From: Pseudomonadota bacterium
Lineage (GTDB): Bacteria; Pseudomonadota; Gammaproteobacteria; Steroidobacterales; Steroidobacteraceae
DNA length: 6,515 nucleotides
Direction of reading: 5' to 3'
Assembly: GCA_021817875.1 (NCBI GenBank)
Contig: JAKAFQ010000251.1
Location: forward strand, 1 to 6,515
The notes beneath the pieces are model-generated. The model was not told the origin of the DNA. It ran no database searches and was given only the letters and a program-made list of their open reading frames with translations. Below are positions 5,437-6,515 of this stretch, piece after piece. How positions within the stretch are numbered: the stretch's first letter is position 1; each line of letters opens with the position of its first letter. The translations under genes were made by a program, and so were the position numbers.

Positions 5437-5981
5437 TCATCCAGGGGCGGGGCGGGCAGGGCGCGCAGACCGCCGGCAACTTGCTCGCCATGGCGTTCTT
5501 CGCGCAAGGGCGCCAGGTGCAGAGCTTCGCCAGCTACGGCGGCGCGCGGCGCGGGACCCCGGTCAGCTCCTACATTCGCATCGACGACCGCCCGATCCGG
5601 GCGCGCTGCGACATCGAGCAGGCCGACGCGATCCTGTGCTTCGACGCGAGCCTGCTCGAGGCACGCCTGCTCGCGGCGGCGCGCCCGGACACGCTGATCG
5701 TGGTCAATTCGGCGCGCGAGCCGCAGCACTTCGCCGCCGCGCTGCCCGGCTACACGGTCATCCCGGTGGACGGCATCGGGGTGGCGCGGCGCCTTGGCCT
5801 TGGCCGGATCGTCAATTCGGTGCTGCTCGGGGCGTTCGCGCGCGCGCTCGCCGCGCCGCCGCTCGAAGCGCTCGAGCGCACGATCGCGGAGCAGGCGCCC
5901 AAGCTCCAGCGCGAGAACGTCGCCGCCTGCGCGGAAGGCTATCGCCGGGTGGACGCGCAACTGCAAGAGCTTGCAGCATGA
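5424..5981 (+). CDS. 2-oxoacid:ferredoxin oxidoreductase (POR-type), gamma subunit
   Basis: The 185-residue protein, the usual size for a separate gamma subunit, belongs to the pyruvate/ketoisovalerate oxidoreductase catalytic-domain family. This subunit helps form the coenzyme-A-binding part of enzymes that decarboxylate 2-oxoacids to acyl-CoA and pass electrons to ferredoxin. The N-terminus LQIIIQGRGGQGAQTAGNLL carries the hallmark GRGGQG (residues 8-13). Next come SYGGARRGTPVSSYIRI, characteristic of the gamma subunit, and the ADAILCFDASLL strand. The GTG start is supported by GAAGGGA six bases upstream and by alignment with the conserved N-terminus. Its TGA overlaps the next ATG (ATGA), so the two genes are translationally coupled. 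The substrate cannot be told from this subunit. Strong GC bias at third positions matches a native high-GC chromosome, unlike the ATPase region. Confidence 0.9.
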   Translation: MLQIIIQGRGGQGAQTAGNLLAMAFFAQGRQVQSFASYGGARRGTPVSSYIRIDDRPIRARCDIEQADAILCFDASLLEARLLAAARPDTLIVVNSAREPQHFAAALPGYTVIPVDGIGVARRLGLGRIVNSVLLGAFARALAAPPLEALERTIAEQAPKLQRENVAACAEGYRRVDAQLQELAA

Positions 5982-6515
5982 CCGCCCGCGACCTCCCGCC
6001 GACTGCCTGGACGACCGGAACCACCGAAGTCTTCAAGACCGGAACCTGGCGCGCCTCGCTGCCGCGCCACATCAGCGCGCCTTCGCCGTGCCACGCCGCC
6101 TGCCCGGTGAACGGCGACATCGCGCCGTGGATCGGGCGCACCCGCGAGGGCGACTTGCGCGGCGCATGGGAGATCCTGGTGCGCAACAACCCGTTTCCGG
6201 CGGTGGCCGGCCGGGTCTGCCATCATCCCTGCGAGGCGGCGTGCAACCGCGCGGGCCTCGACGGCGCGCTCGCGATCTGCAAGCTCGAGCGCTACGTCGG
6301 CGACCGCGCGCTCGCCGAGGGCTGGGCGTTTCCGTACCCGGCCCGCGAGCGTGCCGAGCGCGTGGCGGTGGTCGGCGCAGGGCCCTCGGGCCTGTCGGCG
6401 GCCTACCACCTGCGCCGGCGCGGCTACCGCGTGACGCTGTTCGAAGCCCGCGCGCAGCTCGGCGGGCTGATGCGCGACGGCATCCCGGCCTACCGCCTGC
6501 CGCGCGCGGCGCTCG
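5978..6515 (+). CDS. GltD-like Fe-S/FAD NAD(P)H oxidoreductase subunit (3' end outside window)
   Basis: The visible 179 residues cover the N-terminal half of a glutamate-synthase small-subunit-like protein. First comes an Fe-S domain of the Fer4_20 type, with cysteines at C38 and C42 (CHAACPVNGDI) and at C81, C85, C89 and C101 (VCHHPCEAACNR...ICKLER). The NPFPAVAGRVC context is typical. Next is an FAD-binding Rossmann start, VAVVGAGPSGLSAAY, with GAGPSG at 133-138 and the ribose-binding acid E156. Such subunits move electrons between NAD(P)H and a partner's Fe-S clusters. Overlapping the POR gamma-subunit stop by ATGA, it most likely serves as the NAD(P) module of a 2-oxoacid oxidoreductase, as in the phenylglyoxylate:NAD+ oxidoreductase of Azoarcus relatives, though that exact substrate is a guess. 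The gene is open at the window end. Confidence 0.88.
   Translation, partial: MTARDLPPTAWTTGTTEVFKTGTWRASLPRHISAPSPCHAACPVNGDIAPWIGRTREGDLRGAWEILVRNNPFPAVAGRVCHHPCEAACNRAGLDGALAICKLERYVGDRALAEGWAFPYPARERAERVAVVGAGPSGLSAAYHLRRRGYRVTLFEARAQLGGLMRDGIPAYRLPRAAL

Noticed and set aside
5210..5491. N-terminal extension of the nuclease-like protein
   Set aside because: The extra in-frame residues are Cys/Arg/Pro-rich, overlap the divergent gamma-subunit gene and its start, and a promoter-like sequence lies between.
5244..5966. Long open frame antisense to the oxidoreductase gamma-subunit gene
   Set aside because: Very Arg/Ala-rich with no recognisable domain, in high-GC DNA where antisense frames stay open by chance; the plus strand holds a clear family protein.

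Overview
The window looks like an accessory segment in a high-GC proteobacterium, probably a betaproteobacterium. The guess rests on the very GC-rich 2-oxoacid oxidoreductase operon at the right end and on the IS3/IS407-group and IS5-family transposases at the left; no marker gene fixes the taxon. Base composition is visibly uneven. The stretch from about 1387 to 4250 is clearly less GC-rich than the right end (5424 onward), which suggests acquired DNA beside native chromosome.

Left (1-1509): the 3' end of an IS5-family transposase gene on the plus strand is split by a complete 1205-bp IS3-family element (128-1332) with orfA, a -1-frame orfB, matching inverted ends and a 4-bp CGCC target duplication. 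Removing the insert and one target copy rejoins the IS5 reading frame exactly. The likely right end of the IS5 element is near 1509.

Middle (1611-5209): four genes, all on the minus strand. In transcription order they are a PD-(D/E)XK nuclease-like protein (4274-5209), a structured 350-bp gap, a ParA/MinD-type ATPase (2931-3923), a RelA/SpoT-domain nucleotidyltransferase (2239-2931) whose start overlaps the ATPase stop by one base, and a small exported protein of unknown function (1611-2051). The gap holds a 9-bp perfect hairpin, nested inverted repeats and a degenerate tRNA-like sequence in the operon orientation. ATPase plus alarmone-synthetase-like enzyme plus tRNA-like RNA is the most interesting candidate system here. 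Some small RelA/SpoT-domain toxins act on tRNA 3' ends, so the tRNA-like element could be functional. It could equally be the scar of a tRNA-targeted integration.

Right (5424-6515): a plus-strand operon begins with the gamma subunit of a pyruvate/2-oxoacid:ferredoxin oxidoreductase-type enzyme. By an ATGA overlap it runs into a GltD-like Fe-S/FAD NAD(P)H oxidoreductase subunit that continues past the window. Together they suggest a 2-oxoacid oxidoreductase that passes electrons to or from NAD(P). The nuclease gene and this operon are divergent, with a plausible minus-strand promoter at 5243-5271.
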